Assembly (NCBI RefSeq): GCF_000299875.1
Contig: NZ_AMRK01000001.1
Coordinates: forward strand, 496,001-560,000
Reading direction: 5' to 3'
Length of the DNA: 64,000 nucleotides
Source of the DNA: Celeribacter baekdonensis B30
Lineage (GTDB): Bacteria; Pseudomonadota; Alphaproteobacteria; Rhodobacterales; Rhodobacteraceae
Part shown: positions 27,377 to 35,097 of the stretch, in pieces
How positions within the stretch are numbered: position 1 is the stretch's first letter
Layout: each line of letters begins with the position of its first letter
Notes under the pieces: model-generated
The model's input: the letters and a program-made list of their open reading frames with translations, nothing else
Databases searched by the model: none
What the model was told of the DNA's origin: nothing
Made by a program: the position numbers and the translations under genes

Positions 27377-28768
27377 ATGGGCACCGATTACATCGTGAAA
27401 GATATCGCGCTCGCCGCTTTTGGGCGCAAAGAGTTGGATATCGCAGAGACCGAAATGCCGGGCTTGATGGCGTTGCGTGAGGAATTTGGCGTAAGCAAAC
27501 CGCTCAAAGGGTCCCGCATTGTTGGCTCGCTGCACATGACGATCCAGACCGCTGTGTTGATCGAAACGCTCGTGGCACTGGGCGCCGACGTACGCTGGGC
27601 TTCGTGCAATATTTTCTCAACACAGGACCACGCGGCGGCGGCCATTGCCGAAGCAGGTGTGCCGGTGTTTGCCATCAAAGGTCAGTCTTTGGTTGAGCAT
27701 TGGGATTACCTCGACCGCTCGTTCCAATTCCCGGAAGGTCCGAACCTGATTTTGGATGATGGCGGTGACGCAACTCTTTACGTTCTCTTGGGCGCGCGTG
27801 TTGAGGCGGGTGAAACCGATCTGATCGAAGTGCCGACCTCTGAGGAAGAAGTCGCAGTTTTCGCCCAAATCAAAAAGCGCATGAAGGAGAGCCCGGGCTG
27901 GTTCACCAAAATGCGCGGTCAAATTGTTGGCGTTTCCGAGGAGACCACCACCGGTGTCCATCGTCTTTACGATCTGGTGAAAAAGGGTCAACTCCCCTTC
28001 CCCGCGATCAATGTCAATGACTCTGTGACCAAGTCGAAATTTGACAACAAATACGGCTGTAAAGAGAGCCTTGTGGATGGCATCCGCCGCGCGACCGACA
28101 CGATGATGGCTGGCAAAGTGGCGGTTGTCTGTGGCTATGGCGATGTGGGCAAAGGTTCCGCCGCCTCGCTGCGTGGTGCTGGAGCGCGGGTGAAAGTCAC
28201 CGAGGTTGATCCGATCTGTGCGCTTCAGGCTGCGATGGACGGGTTTGAGGTTGTTGTGCTTGAGGATGTTGTTGGTGACGCCGACATTTTCATCACCACC
28301 ACGGGCAACAGAGACGTGATCCGCATCGAACATATGCGGGCGATGAAAGACATGGCGATTGTCGGCAATATCGGCCATTTCGACAATGAAATCCAAGTCG
28401 CGGCGCTTAAAAACCACAAATGGACCAACATCAAAGATCAGGTCGACATGATCGAGATGCCATCCGGTGCGCGTCTCATTCTGTTGTCCGAAGGTCGTCT
28501 TTTGAACCTTGGCAACGCCACGGGCCACCCGTCCTTTGTGATGTCTGCCTCTTTCACCAACCAAGTGTTGGCGCAGATCGAGCTTTGGACCAATGGTGAC
28601 AGCTATGAGAACCAAGTCTACATCTTGCCGAAACACCTCGACGAGAAAGTGGCGCGACTGCACCTTGCTCGCATTGGCGTGAAACTCACCGAACTTTCGA
28701 AAGATCAGGCGGATTATATTGGCGTGACCGTCGAGGGCCCGTTTAAGCCGGAGCATTACCGCTACTGA
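27377..28768 (+). CDS. ahcY: Adenosylhomocysteinase (SAH hydrolase) AhcY
   Basis: Splits S-adenosylhomocysteine to adenosine and homocysteine, keeping the methyl cycle running. The 463-residue protein begins [34 protein letters not shown]. It has [16 protein letters not shown], the NAD motif [30 protein letters not shown], and the C-terminal [39 protein letters not shown] 27377 fits AGGAG at 27366. The 157-bp leader holds a small GCTGG-TAA-CCAGC hairpin but no riboswitch that I recognise. Confidence 0.97.
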   Translation: MGTDYIVKDIALAAFGRKELDIAETEMPGLMALREEFGVSKPLKGSRIVGSLHMTIQTAVLIETLVALGADVRWASCNIFSTQDHAAAAIAEAGVPVFAIKGQSLVEHWDYLDRSFQFPEGPNLILDDGGDATLYVLLGARVEAGETDLIEVPTSEEEVAVFAQIKKRMKESPGWFTKMRGQIVGVSEETTTGVHRLYDLVKKGQLPFPAINVNDSVTKSKFDNKYGCKESLVDGIRRATDTMMAGKVAVVCGYGDVGKGSAASLRGAGARVKVTEVDPICALQAAMDGFEVVVLEDVVGDADIFITTTGNRDVIRIEHMRAMKDMAIVGNIGHFDNEIQVAALKNHKWTNIKDQVDMIEMPSGARLILLSEGRLLNLGNATGHPSFVMSASFTNQVLAQIELWTNGDSYENQVYILPKHLDEKVARLHLARIGVKLTELSKDQADYIGVTVEGPFKPEHYRY

Positions 28769-28790
28769 GGTCAAGCATAGAACGAGACAG

Positions 28791-28818
28791 AAACCGCTCA
28801 TGGGAACATGGGCGGTTT
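28791..28818 (+). terminator. terminator hairpin after ahcY
   Basis: AAACCGCTCATG-GGAA-CATGGGCGGTTT, a 12-bp stem (one T-G pair) 22 nt after the ahcY stop. The following T-run is weak. Confidence 0.65.
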
Positions 28819-28940
28819 CATTATGAGTTCATTCGCCAAATTTTCCCTTTTTAAAGCACTGTGATCCCACTAGGCTTTGCGCGAGCCTTGTTTGGGTTCC
28901 GAGATGAATGACATAACACTTTGAATGGTGGGAGAATAAA

Positions 28941-29282
28941 ATGGGAAAACGTGACGATCTGATCGCCAAATATGCAGAGGATCTGAAATCCAAATGTGGT
29001 GTCGAACCTGACATGGATTTGTTGACCAAAGTGACCATCGGTTGTGGGCCTGCGATCTATAAAGAAGATGCGTCCACAGTGGCAGCCTCGCAAGAAGGCG
29101 AACTCGAAACGGTCAAAGCCAATTTCCTCATGAAAAAACTAGGCCTCCCAGACAGCCCCGAGCTTATGGATGCGATCAATGTTGTGATCGACACATACGG
29201 TCGCTCTGAGCGCAACAAATATCGTGCCGTTTTCTACTACATGCTTGTTAAGCATTTCGGCAAAGAAGCCGTTTATAGCTGA
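28941..29282 (+). CDS. DUF2853-family small protein
   Basis: The 113-residue protein (MGKRDDLIAKYAEDLKSKCGVEPDMDLLTKVTIGCGPAIYKEDASTVAAS ... RSERNKYRAVFYYMLVKHFGKEAVYS) matches the DUF2853 family of about 110 residues found in alphaproteobacteria and Bacteroidetes. The fold is helical and the function unknown. Preceded by GTGGGAG. It stands alone between two terminators. Confidence 0.85.
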   Translation: MGKRDDLIAKYAEDLKSKCGVEPDMDLLTKVTIGCGPAIYKEDASTVAASQEGELETVKANFLMKKLGLPDSPELMDAINVVIDTYGRSERNKYRAVFYYMLVKHFGKEAVYS

Positions 29283-29304
29283 TTTCGTTTCGATCTATTG
29301 AGAG

Positions 29305-29330
29305 CCGCCTCGATTGTTCGGGGCGGTTTT
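29305..29330 (+). terminator. rho-independent terminator of the DUF2853 gene
   Basis: CCGCCTCGA-TTGT-TCGGGGCGG, a 9-bp stem with one T-G pair, then TTTT; 22 nt after the stop codon. Confidence 0.85.
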
Positions 29331-29399
29331 GCGTTGGTTGTTTCTCATTCGAGTTAATCGAAGGTTTCAAAATCAGATTCAACCCTAGCTACTTCAGGT

Positions 29400-29533
29400 T
29401 TGCAGTGAATCAGCAAAGCGCCTAGGTTGATTACACGGGCCAGGACGGACCGGACCTTATATCGAACACGTGTGGTGCCTAAGGGAGCACGTGGGGTGGT
29501 GGAGGGTCCCGGGGGGTCGGGACCCTCCTTTTT
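29400..29533 (+). ncRNA. candidate small RNA ending at a strong orphan terminator
   Basis: No supported protein gene lies here, and the DUF2853 gene already has its own terminator. Yet 29501-29528 forms GGAGGGTCCC / GGGACCCTCC, a perfect 10-bp stem with an 8-nt loop, followed by TTTTT, on the plus strand only. Just upstream, CACGTG at 29467-29472 and 29488-29493 could pair as a second stem. The 5' end is not defined; TTGCAG-N17-TAGGTT at 29400-ish is a weak promoter guess. I cannot match it to 6S, SRP or other known RNAs. Confidence 0.4.
29501..29533 (+). terminator. strong orphan rho-independent terminator
   Basis: 10-bp GC-rich stem (29501-29510 with 29519-29528) and TTTTT at 29529-29533. 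It faces away from the EVE gene and belongs to a plus-strand transcript not otherwise annotated. Confidence 0.85.
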
Positions 29534-29580
29534 ATTGAAATTCAACTTTGAAACGGCGCAAGGTCAGGTCGATCAAAGCG

Positions 29581-30003
29581 CTACTCCGGATCAGTGTCTC
29601 CCAACTCACATATAATCGCCCATTCCGCCTCCGACACGGGTTGAACGGAAAGGCGCGAGTTGTTCACCAAAACCATCTCCGACAGGCGTGGATCGGCTTT
29701 ACACATGGCAAGGGTCACGGGCGTCTTTAATGGACGCACTGCTTTGATGTCGACGCATTCCCACCGTTCGTCGTCGGTGGTGCTGTCCGGATGCGCAAGT
29801 GCACAGACCTCAACAATTCCAACGATTTCTTTTTCCGCCCGCGAGTGGTAGAAAAACCCGCGATCGCCAATCTGCATCGCCCGCATGTTGTTGCGAGCCT
29901 GATAATTGCGTACGCCGTTCCATTCCTCGCCAGCGTCACCTTTAGCAACCTGTTGATCCCAAGACCAAACTTCCGCTTCGGATTTAAAAAGCCAATATGC
30001 CAT
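29581..30003 (-). CDS. EVE-domain protein
   Basis: PUA-like fold proteins that bind modified bases in RNA or DNA. The 140-residue protein starts AYWLFKSEAEVWSWDQQVAKGDAGEEWNGVRNYQARNNMRAMQIGDRGFFYHSRAEKEIVGIVEV, the diagnostic EVE opening (YWLFKSEP-like, GVRNYQARN, FYHS). ATG 30003 overlaps the stop codon of the YciI gene (TGATG), so gpsA-yciI-EVE form one operon, an order I know from other Rhodobacterales. Confidence 0.92.
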   Translation of the reverse strand: MAYWLFKSEAEVWSWDQQVAKGDAGEEWNGVRNYQARNNMRAMQIGDRGFFYHSRAEKEIVGIVEVCALAHPDSTTDDERWECVDIKAVRPLKTPVTLAMCKADPRLSEMVLVNNSRLSVQPVSEAEWAIICELGDTDPE

Positions 30004-30275
30004 CAGCCAATCACCTTGTTCCAAGCTTCAATCCGCACATCCGCAAACAGCCCGGCCTTGGCATAGGGGTCGTTCGCGGCCCATGCGTTAGCAGCGTCAA
30101 GATCATCCACTTCGATGATCACAAGTGAGCCGCACATCTTGCCCTCCGAGTCCAAAAATGGCCCGGCCTGTTCAACAACGCCACAGGATTTCAAATAGGC
30201 GACGTGATCCGGGCGTGTGTCAGTGCGGATGTGAAGCGAACCGGGTTTGTCGGTGCAAATGACAGCGTATTTCAT
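30003..30275 (-). CDS. YciI-family protein
   Basis: The 90-residue ferredoxin-like-fold protein has the family His and Asp: RPDHVAYLKSCGVVEQAGPFLDSEGKMCGSLVIIEVDDLDAANAWAANDPYAKAGLFADVRIEAWNKVIG. YciI proteins are thought to be small enzymes or regulators; no substrate can be named here. Starts 3 nt after the gpsA stop. Confidence 0.9.
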   Translation of the reverse strand: MKYAVICTDKPGSLHIRTDTRPDHVAYLKSCGVVEQAGPFLDSEGKMCGSLVIIEVDDLDAANAWAANDPYAKAGLFADVRIEAWNKVIG

Positions 30276-30278
30276 GGG

Positions 30279-31274
30279 TTACTCCCTTTTGAGTGGGCGG
30301 GAAAGCAACAGCTCTACCGCCTCAGAAATCGAAATGTGACCATCCAAAATCTGCGTGATGGTCGTTGTGATGGGCATGTCCAGGTCCAGGGTACGCGCGA
30401 GGTGCATGACGGCTTTGGCAGTGGCCACGCCTTCGACCGTTACATTTGGGTCGACTGTTGCGCCGGTGCCAAGTTTGAAACCATGCGAAAAGTTGCGCGA
30501 TTTATCAGAGGTGCAGGTCAACACAAGGTCGCCAAACCCCGAAAGCCCCGAAAGCGTCGCAGGATCGGCCCCAACGCGGGCTGCAAGCCTCTGCATTTCG
30601 GAAAAGCCACGCGTCATCAGCGCCGCACGCGCGCTTTCGCCAAGCCCGGCTCCCATCGCAAGGCCACATGCTATCGCAATCACATTTTTCAAGGCCCCGC
30701 CAAACTCGACCCCCACCGGATCGAGGCTTGAATACAGTCGGATAGTGTCGGTGGTCAGCTCTGATTGCAGCATATCAACCACGTCTTTGTCTCTCGCAGC
30801 AAGAGTCAATGCGGTGGGCAGGCCGTCTGCGATGTCGACAGCAAAAGAGGGGCCGGACAGAATGGCCACCCGTGCGTCTGGCATCAAATCTTCAAGAACA
30901 GCCAGAGGACCGCGATCCGATTTAAGATCAATCCCCTTACAGCAGGCAACGAGGCTTTTATACTGGATTAGGCTCTTGTTTAGGGCTGCGAAATCCGCCA
31001 GCTGTTGCATGGGAACAGCCAAGAGAAGGATGGGTGCTTTGCAGGCCTGGGTAAGATCGGAGGTGGCACTCAAGGATGCAGGAAAAGGTTTTCCCGGCAA
31101 GCGGCCAATGTTTTCGCGCGCGGATTGCATGGATCGTGCGGCATCTTCCGAGCGTGCCCAAAGGGTGACAGTCTTACCTGATCGCGCAAGGGAGATGGCC
31201 AAAGCCGTCCCAAATGCACCGGCGCCGAGGACAGAAATCTGATCCACGTGCTGCGTCTCCTCACCCAGTCTCAT
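30279..31274 (-). CDS. gpsA: Glycerol-3-phosphate dehydrogenase [NAD(P)+] GpsA
   Basis: Makes sn-glycerol-3-phosphate from dihydroxyacetone phosphate for phospholipids. The 331-residue protein has the NAD motif GAGAFG (17-22), ILSGPSFAVDIADGLPTALTLAA, the catalytic GGALKNVIAIACGLAMGAGLGESARAALMTRG and GLSGFGDLVLTCTSDKSRNFSHG. ATG 31274 is preceded by GGAGGG at 7 nt; GTG 31247, 9 nt after GGAG, would give an N-terminus closer to most relatives. The 5' end abuts the divergent hemD; tsaD, which often precedes gpsA in this order, is not there. Confidence 0.95.
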   Translation of the reverse strand: MRLGEETQHVDQISVLGAGAFGTALAISLARSGKTVTLWARSEDAARSMQSARENIGRLPGKPFPASLSATSDLTQACKAPILLLAVPMQQLADFAALNKSLIQYKSLVACCKGIDLKSDRGPLAVLEDLMPDARVAILSGPSFAVDIADGLPTALTLAARDKDVVDMLQSELTTDTIRLYSSLDPVGVEFGGALKNVIAIACGLAMGAGLGESARAALMTRGFSEMQRLAARVGADPATLSGLSGFGDLVLTCTSDKSRNFSHGFKLGTGATVDPNVTVEGVATAKAVMHLARTLDLDMPITTTITQILDGHISISEAVELLLSRPLKRE

Positions 31275-31326
31275 CGGTCGCCCTCCGTTGAGCGTTGTTC
31301 AGATGCACTTTGGGAGGTATCACCGA

Positions 31327-32043
31327 GTGAACCGTCAGACAATCCCGAGACCGATTTTGCCCAGAACCGTCCTGATCACACGCCCCAAAGATGACGCCAA
31401 TCGATTGGCGCAGGAATTGCGCGCGCTGGAGCCGGGGGTAAATGTTCTGATAGCGCCGGTTCTAGAGATCGTGCCTTGCGCCCCCAAACTCATGGCGGAG
31501 CAATATAGCGCGGTTATTTTGACTTCACGCCACGCGGCGCAAGCTACCGCAGAGGCGTTTCCGAAATTGACGGCCTATTGTGTTGGGGATGCGACGGCAC
31601 AGGCGGTGCGGGCGCTTGGCGTGACGGCTGTGTCCGTTGCAGGGTCGGCGGATGATTTGATCTCGCATCTTGCGGGGAAGTCCCTATCGCGCGCCATCCA
31701 CCTCCACGGCAAACATACGCGCGGCGATGTGGCGCGCCGATTGACGGCCAGCGGCATAGAGACCCACGAAGCTGTGGTCTACGATCAGCGCGCCCGAACA
31801 TGGACGTCAGAGGAACGGGACAGCGTGGCGCAGGCGCAATCTCTCGTGGTTCCCCTCTATTCTCCCCGCTCGGCGCAGATTCTGTCGAAACGACTCGAAA
31901 TCTATATTGGGCCGTTGACCCTTGTTGCCATGTCGCAAGCCTGCATTGATGCTTGGTCAGGGCCTGTTCCTATCTGCTCTGTTGTTGCGCAACGCCCCGA
32001 CGGTGCGACGATGACGCAGGCCGTTGCATCGCAATTGACCTGA
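31327..32043 (+). CDS. hemD: Uroporphyrinogen-III synthase HemD
   Basis: Closes and inverts ring D of the tetrapyrrole. The 238-residue protein starts TVLITRPKDDANRLAQELRALEPGVNVLIAPVLEIVP, then VILTSRHAAQATAEAF, CVGDATAQAVRALG, IHLHGKHTRGDVARRLTASGIETHEAVVYDQ and PLYSPRSAQIL. This family is poorly conserved, but pattern and context fit. GTG 31327 chosen (GGGAGG 9 nt upstream); ATG 31303 is an alternative. It heads a hemD-mitofilin-hemY run. Confidence 0.88.
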   Translation: MNRQTIPRPILPRTVLITRPKDDANRLAQELRALEPGVNVLIAPVLEIVPCAPKLMAEQYSAVILTSRHAAQATAEAFPKLTAYCVGDATAQAVRALGVTAVSVAGSADDLISHLAGKSLSRAIHLHGKHTRGDVARRLTASGIETHEAVVYDQRARTWTSEERDSVAQAQSLVVPLYSPRSAQILSKRLEIYIGPLTLVAMSQACIDAWSGPVPICSVVAQRPDGATMTQAVASQLT

Positions 32044-32125
32044 TCATCGCTTGAGGCGCAGTGGCTCAGGGTCTAAGTTCCAGAGGTAGTTGTGAAATTG
32101 GTTCTGGATTCGAAAGGTTGATCTT

Positions 32126-33361
32126 TTGGCACGAGACAAAAAAACTCCGCAAAATGATGTGAGCACCGAGGCGGAAACGGTTCAGGATCAAGAGGATGCC
32201 TTGGCGGTAGAGGCAGTGCCCTCGGACGTCGGTACATCAACGGAGATGGCTTCTGAAGAGCCAATGGCAGAGGGTGATGCGGCTGATCCAGAAGCTGAGG
32301 TTTCTGAAGAGACGCATATCGAAGATCAGGATGATACGTCTAAGACGGATGAGTCGACACGGGGCGAAGACATTCCCAAAGCTGAGCGCGCTGACGCGCG
32401 GCCTGCGATCGAAAAGAGTGCGGTCAAACGAGGCGGCCTTGTTCCGACGCTTTTGGGGGGTGTAATTTGTGTGGCATTGGGTTACGCGGGTGCGCAATTT
32501 ATCAAGCCTGAGGGCTGGCCATTCCCCGGAGCCAATACGGATGAGTTGGCACAGCAGCTCACCGACCTGTCGGCGCAATTGGCGGACCTGAAATCCAGCA
32601 CACAGGATCAAATCGCGGCGACCCAGTCGGCGCAGGACAGGTTGAAATCCGAAATTGAGGCGCAAATTGCCGCCATTGATCCGGGCCAGGCAATCCAGCC
32701 GCTTCAAGATCAATTGTCCAACTTTGAATCGCGTCTGACCGAATTTGAGGCGCGCCCCGTGGCGGAGGCGGTGGTCTCACCGGAGGCGACAGCCGCTTAT
32801 GAGCGTCAATTGGCCGAAATGCAGGACTTGCTCACCGGCGAGATTGCACGACTTGAAGCCGCCAAAGCACAGTCCGTGGCCGAGCAAAAAGCCGCCACAG
32901 CCGCAACACAAAAGGCCCGGTTGCAAAGGCTTGTGGACGCCGGCGATCCTTTTGCCTCTGTTCTTTATGAGCTTGAAGAGGATGCGCCCGCTGCACTTAA
33001 AGAGGCTGCGCAGAATGGGATTGCCAGTGTGACGGAGTTGCAGGACACCTATCCAGATGCCGCAAGGGCGGCTCTCATGTCAGCATCGCGCGCGGCCTAT
33101 GAAGCGGGCGAACAGGGCTGGTTTGACACCGCACTTCAAACGCAACTCGGTCTCAGATCGACGAAGCCAAAAGAAGGCGATGACGCCGACGCGATCCTGT
33201 CCCGGGCCGAAGATGCCGTGCGCAAAGGTCAGTTTGCATCAGCAATCACCACGCTTGAGGCTTTGCCTGAGGCAGGTCAGGCGGAGATGCAGCCCTGGAT
33301 TGAACAGGCGCAAAAACGGGTGGATGTGATGGCTGCTCTCAATGAAATGCTTGGTCAGTAA
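32126..33361 (+). CDS. Mitofilin-like membrane protein (COG4223 type)
   Basis: Alphaproteobacterial relative of mitochondrial mitofilin (Mic60), linked to membrane shaping and to haem genes. The 411-residue protein has an acidic, disordered N-terminal 100 residues and one membrane segment (GLVPTLLGGVICVALGYAGAQFI, about 109-131). A coiled-coil stretch (about 140-275) and a C-terminal helical domain (AALMSASRAAYEAGEQGWFDTALQTQLGLRS ... DAILSRAEDAVRKGQFASAITTLEALPEAGQ) follow. The start is an unusual TTG at 32126 with AAGG 8 nt before. Confidence 0.85.
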   Translation: MARDKKTPQNDVSTEAETVQDQEDALAVEAVPSDVGTSTEMASEEPMAEGDAADPEAEVSEETHIEDQDDTSKTDESTRGEDIPKAERADARPAIEKSAVKRGGLVPTLLGGVICVALGYAGAQFIKPEGWPFPGANTDELAQQLTDLSAQLADLKSSTQDQIAATQSAQDRLKSEIEAQIAAIDPGQAIQPLQDQLSNFESRLTEFEARPVAEAVVSPEATAAYERQLAEMQDLLTGEIARLEAAKAQSVAEQKAATAATQKARLQRLVDAGDPFASVLYELEEDAPAALKEAAQNGIASVTELQDTYPDAARAALMSASRAAYEAGEQGWFDTALQTQLGLRSTKPKEGDDADAILSRAEDAVRKGQFASAITTLEALPEAGQAEMQPWIEQAQKRVDVMAALNEMLGQ

Positions 33362-33373
33362 GGTAGGCGAAAC

Positions 33374-34867
33374 ATGCTTTGGTCTCTCGTTAAAATCATT
33401 CTTTTCGTCATTCTTGTGGCTGCGCTCGCCTATGGCGGAATGCTTCTCATGGAAACCGAAGGTGGCGCTCAACTGAGCTTTGGGAATTTCGAAATCACCC
33501 TCACGCCGCTCAAAGCCGTGCTGGCGCTGATTGTCTTGATCGTTGCGTTTTATGTGGCGCTCAAACTTATCGGGCTGTTGATCGCTGTGGTGAAATTCCT
33601 TTTGGGCGATGAAACCGCAATCTCGCGCTATTTCGACCGCAATCGTCAGAAAAAAGGTATTGAAGCGCTGGCGGATGGGATGATGGCGCTGGCCTCAGGC
33701 GAGGGTCGCGTGGCACTGACCAAGGTTGCGCGTGCTGAGAAATATTTACAAAAACCCGAACTGACCAACCTGCTCAAAGCGCAGGCTGCGGTGATGACTG
33801 GCGACAAAAGGACGGCCGAGCGTGCCTACAAACAATTGGTCGCGGATGACCGCACCCGCTTTATTGGCGTTCAGGGCATCATGAAACAGAAGCTTGAGGA
33901 TGGTGATACCGCGACCGCGCTGAAGCTCGCGGAAAAAGCCTTTGCCCTCAAACCGAAACATGTTGAGACACAAGACATCTTGCTCCGGCTTCAGGCCGAA
34001 AAGGGCGATTGGTCGGCGGCGCGTTCGACCCTGTCGGCCAAGTTGAAACATGGAGCAATCCCGCGCGATGTTCACAAACGTCGCGATGCGGTTTTGGCCC
34101 TGTCAGAGGCCAAGGGGGTGTTTGAAAAAGGTGCCACGATTGAAGCGCGCGAAGCCGCGATTGAGGCCAATAAAAAGTCGCCGGATCTCATCCCTGCCGC
34201 TGTGATGGCCTGTGAAGAATATGTTGCTGATGACAAGCCGCGTCCGGCTGCCCGCGTCATCAAAAAAGCATGGGAGGCGCAACCGCATCCGGATCTGGCC
34301 GCCGCCTTTGCGGCGATTGTGCCGGATGAAACCCCGGAGCAACGGATCAAACGCTTTGCGGTGCTGACCAAAATCCACCCGGAAGATCCAGAGACTAAAA
34401 TGCTGCTCGCAGAGCTTAACATTGCTGCCGAAGATTTTCCGGCGGCGCGCCGCGCGCTGGGCGATCTGGCGGAGATCAACCCAACCGCGCGCAGTCTGAC
34501 AATTTTGGCGGCGATCGAACGCGGCGAGGGTGCGGATGACGTGGTTGTCCGCGGCTGGCTGACCCGAGCGCTGACAGCGCCGCGTGGGCCACAATGGGTC
34601 TGTGACAATTGCCAAACGATCCATTCGGAATGGGGCCCGGTTTGCGAGCATTGCGGCGGATTTGACACGCTGAGTTGGCGTAAACCGATGCGTTCCGAGG
34701 TCGCGATGCCACAAGGAACCGAAATGTTGCCGATGATTGTCGGCGCATTGCCGGAGCCAAAAGTGGATTTTGTCGATCCGATTGAAGAGGAGTCACAGGA
34801 CGCGCCGAAAGGTATGGTAGATGTGACCCCGGTTGAAGAAGATGAAAACCCCAAGGTCGAAAATTAG
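33374..34867 (+). CDS. hemY: HemY-type TPR membrane protein
   Basis: HemY_N-domain protein (not the Bacillus oxidase of the same name); inner-membrane, function in haem homeostasis unclear. The 497-residue protein has two N-terminal membrane segments (about 4-26 and 44-66) and TPR-like repeats. Near the C-terminus is a zinc-ribbon-like patch CDNCQTIHSEWGPVCEHCGGFDTLSW, which is a feature of the alphaproteobacterial form. Starts 12 nt after the mitofilin-like gene. Confidence 0.88.
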   Translation: MLWSLVKIILFVILVAALAYGGMLLMETEGGAQLSFGNFEITLTPLKAVLALIVLIVAFYVALKLIGLLIAVVKFLLGDETAISRYFDRNRQKKGIEALADGMMALASGEGRVALTKVARAEKYLQKPELTNLLKAQAAVMTGDKRTAERAYKQLVADDRTRFIGVQGIMKQKLEDGDTATALKLAEKAFALKPKHVETQDILLRLQAEKGDWSAARSTLSAKLKHGAIPRDVHKRRDAVLALSEAKGVFEKGATIEAREAAIEANKKSPDLIPAAVMACEEYVADDKPRPAARVIKKAWEAQPHPDLAAAFAAIVPDETPEQRIKRFAVLTKIHPEDPETKMLLAELNIAAEDFPAARRALGDLAEINPTARSLTILAAIERGEGADDVVVRGWLTRALTAPRGPQWVCDNCQTIHSEWGPVCEHCGGFDTLSWRKPMRSEVAMPQGTEMLPMIVGALPEPKVDFVDPIEEESQDAPKGMVDVTPVEEDENPKVEN

Positions 34868-34940
34868 GGCTACACACCTTTGAAAGAGGGTGATAAAGAC
34901 CCGTTCACGTCACGCGCGATTGCGCCTGACAGAGAAGAGT

Positions 34941-35016
34941 GCCGCTGTAGCTCAGCTGGTAGAGCACGTCATTCGTAATGATGGGGTCGTAGGTTCGAGT
35001 CCTATCAGCGGCACCA
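34941..35016 (+). tRNA. tRNA-Thr (anticodon CGT), CCA encoded
   Basis: 76 nt folding as a cloverleaf: acceptor GCCGCTG with CAGCGGC, D arm GCTC-AGCTGGTA-GAGC, anticodon stem CGTCA/TGATG with loop TTCGTAA (anticodon CGT reads ACG), T arm with TTCGAGT, and an encoded CCA end. Followed by its own terminator. Confidence 0.97.
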
Positions 35017-35051
35017 CTTTTCTACTCGCTGCCGGGAATTTCCCATGCAGA

Positions 35052-35075
35052 AAAGCCTCCCCGAAGGGAGGCTTT
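35052..35075. terminator. terminator between tRNA-Thr and tdm
   Basis: AAAGCCTCCC-CGAA-GGGAGGCTTT, 10-bp stem; A and T ends on both sides make it usable from either direction, for the tRNA (+) and tdm (-). Confidence 0.85.
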
Positions 35076-35097
35076 ATTACTTTTAGATTGACCAAAA

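Noticed and set aside
29427-29615. 62-codon ORF across the orphan terminator
   Set aside because: It reads through the strong hairpin at 29501-29533, has no ribosome site, and translates to Gly/Pro-rich residues of the stem.
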